From: JBKCUI01 sp052161605
Lineage (GTDB): Bacteria; Planctomycetota; Planctomycetia; Pirellulales; Pirellulaceae
Direction: 5' to 3' (one strand)
DNA length: 64,000 bases
Assembly (NCBI GenBank): GCA_052161605.1
Contig: CP197409.1
Shown: positions 62,892 through 64,000 of the stretch, piece by piece
Layout: each line of letters starts with the position of its first letter
Numbering within the stretch: the first letter of the stretch is position 1
Notes under the pieces: model-generated
Database searches by the model: none
What the model was told of the DNA's origin: nothing
Seen by the model: the letters and a program-made list of their open reading frames with translations, nothing else
Translations under genes and position numbers: made by a program

Positions 62892-63873
62892 CCTCGATCC
62901 AGCCCGCTGCGGTGTTGAACAACTCGCTCACCTGATCGCCTGCCCAAGCGTACACATCTAGTACGGTATCGACGGCATCCCAGAACGTTTCGGCGGCCGA
63001 GAGGGCGGCCCAAGTCGAAAGCCCCAGCGAATTCAATCCCTGAACGGAATCGATGCCGAGGTCGGGGATGCCAACATCAGGAACCGATGCGTGCGGCAGG
63101 TCAGGGGATTCCCCTGTGGGCAACGTATAACCTGCGGACCAGCGTTGTTTCCCATCACCGAATGGCCCGCCCCCTCCAGAGCTGGGAGGATTCGCAGGTG
63201 TCGAGGAGGAGGATGGATAAGACCAACTCGAACCATCCGAGCTGCCTGAACTCCATCCACTGGCATGTGTTCCGCCGGTACTATAGCTGCCACCTGACCC
63301 TGAACCAGAACCCGACCCAGAACCAGAGCCACTTCCCGACCCGCCTCCATAGTACCAAGGTTCTCCCCAGGCTACGTTATAGTTGACGGCGAACGAGCTG
63401 CTCCAATGGTGCGAACCCCCCGAGACTCCGTTTTGATCAGTGCTCCCATCGTGGTGTTCTTCCCAAGACGAATTGCTCCAGGTTGTCCACAGGTCGCTTG
63501 CCTCGGTGCTCGTGGAGGAGGAGCCGGTATTGAAGCTCGTGTAGTTAGTGCTCGTGTATTGATTATTCCAGGAGTAGGTATCATCGTTGGCCGTCTCGAC
63601 CAAGTGCTCACTGCTAGCCGAGTTTGCCCCAGATTTGGTCCATGTGAAGCCACTAGCTGATTGGACTTCAATATAGTTTTCCGTGAAGGCAGCACTCGAA
63701 CGGTTTTCCTCGACAAATGACCCATTGCCGTAGTTGGACGACTGGTTGTTGTGCCCAGACTCGGTGACCACGGCGGAGGCTCGCGAAAATCCATTCGAGT
63801 GGTTTGTCGGGTGATCGTACTCGCCTGCTCTCGAGCTTGGACACCGAATGTCCAAGGGCAAGTTTAATTGCAA
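62857..63873 (-). CDS. Ser/Gly-rich low-complexity protein, probable front part of the toxin system
   Basis: The product has 338 residues. The first 230 are rich in Ser, Asn, Thr and Gly, with a tandem Gly-Ser stretch near the middle. A Pro/Gly segment and a helical, Ala/Trp-rich end follow (LNSLGLSTWAALSAAETFWD; AGWIEDAGAWASKATQ). The start is a TTG and the frame is open a further 18 codons without an ATG, so the true N-terminus is uncertain. It ends inside the start of the toxin gene. It may be a surface or adhesin-like carrier, or the two genes may be one split by a frameshift. No secretion signal was recognised. Confidence 0.55.
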   Translation of the reverse strand: MQLNLPLDIRCPSSRAGEYDHPTNHSNGFSRASAVVTESGHNNQSSNYGNGSFVEENRSSAAFTENYIEVQSASGFTWTKSGANSASSEHLVETANDDTYSWNNQYTSTNYTSFNTGSSSTSTEASDLWTTWSNSSWEEHHDGSTDQNGVSGGSHHWSSSFAVNYNVAWGEPWYYGGGSGSGSGSGSGSGSGSGGSYSTGGTHASGWSSGSSDGSSWSYPSSSSTPANPPSSGGGGPFGDGKQRWSAGYTLPTGESPDLPHASVPDVGIPDLGIDSVQGLNSLGLSTWAALSAAETFWDAVDTVLDVYAWAGDQVSELFNTAAGWIEDAGAWASKATQ

Positions 63874-64000
63874 GTCGCCGCCTTCGGTTTCTACCTTAGG
63901 ATGTGTTGCTTGGTCTGACTCACTCGTTCTAGTGGTCTAAAAACTTCGCAGGAGAATGTGGTTTCAATTCGAGGAGGCCGTCCCTAGGAAAATCATGCGA

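Overview
The window looks like a planctomycete chromosome, probably of the Pirellulaceae type. The main reasons are three pairs of DUF1549/DUF1553 cytochrome-like proteins with DUF1501 proteins, a DUF1559 pilin-like gene with its H-X9-DG motif, DUF1573-type proteins, frequent starts without a clear Shine-Dalgarno, and a serine/threonine kinase fused to a receiver-like domain. No tRNA, rRNA or CRISPR array was recognised.

Layout. 1-6.7 kb is housekeeping: the end of scpB, a very acidic small protein, hemX-hemA, and a MacA/MacB-like three-gene export operon. 6.7-8.8 kb is a cluster of palindromic repeats next to a complete ISKra4-type insertion sequence. 8.8-27.7 kb holds the three surface/cytochrome gene pairs, interrupted at 12.9-17.4 kb by a decayed patch (frameshifted DUF1559 gene, truncated DUF1573 genes, a duplicated gene fragment, an array of hairpin repeats). 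27.8-46.4 kb is ordinary chromosome: fliG, a QueD/PTPS-like enzyme, an FAD oxidoreductase-RND pump operon, a GYF_2 protein, a cysteine desulfurase-like enzyme, a kinase, a GspF-like protein and an HtrA/DegP-like protease. 46.6-48.3 kb is a second copy of the same insertion sequence, which cut off and rewrote the C-terminus of a leucine-rich-repeat-like gene. An SCO1-like protein and a Flp-type pilin follow.

50.4-63.9 kb is the most interesting part: a minus-strand polymorphic-toxin locus. A Ser/Gly-rich protein is followed by a full-length pre-toxin/Hint protein with a HHIY-type nuclease tip and its immunity gene. Downstream lie an orphan toxin tail with two putative immunity genes, two promoterless Hint fragments carrying other toxin tips, and immunity genes of the Imm11, SUKH and DUF4272 kinds. 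The locus ends with an AHH-nuclease/Imm11 pair. The Hint copies are colinear over about 500-590 bp without indels, while the tips beyond them are unrelated, which is what recombinational tip swapping would leave. Three copies of a 46-bp sequence, an AbiEi/AbiEii-like pair whose toxin lacks its catalytic core, and a broken transposase lie in the same stretch.
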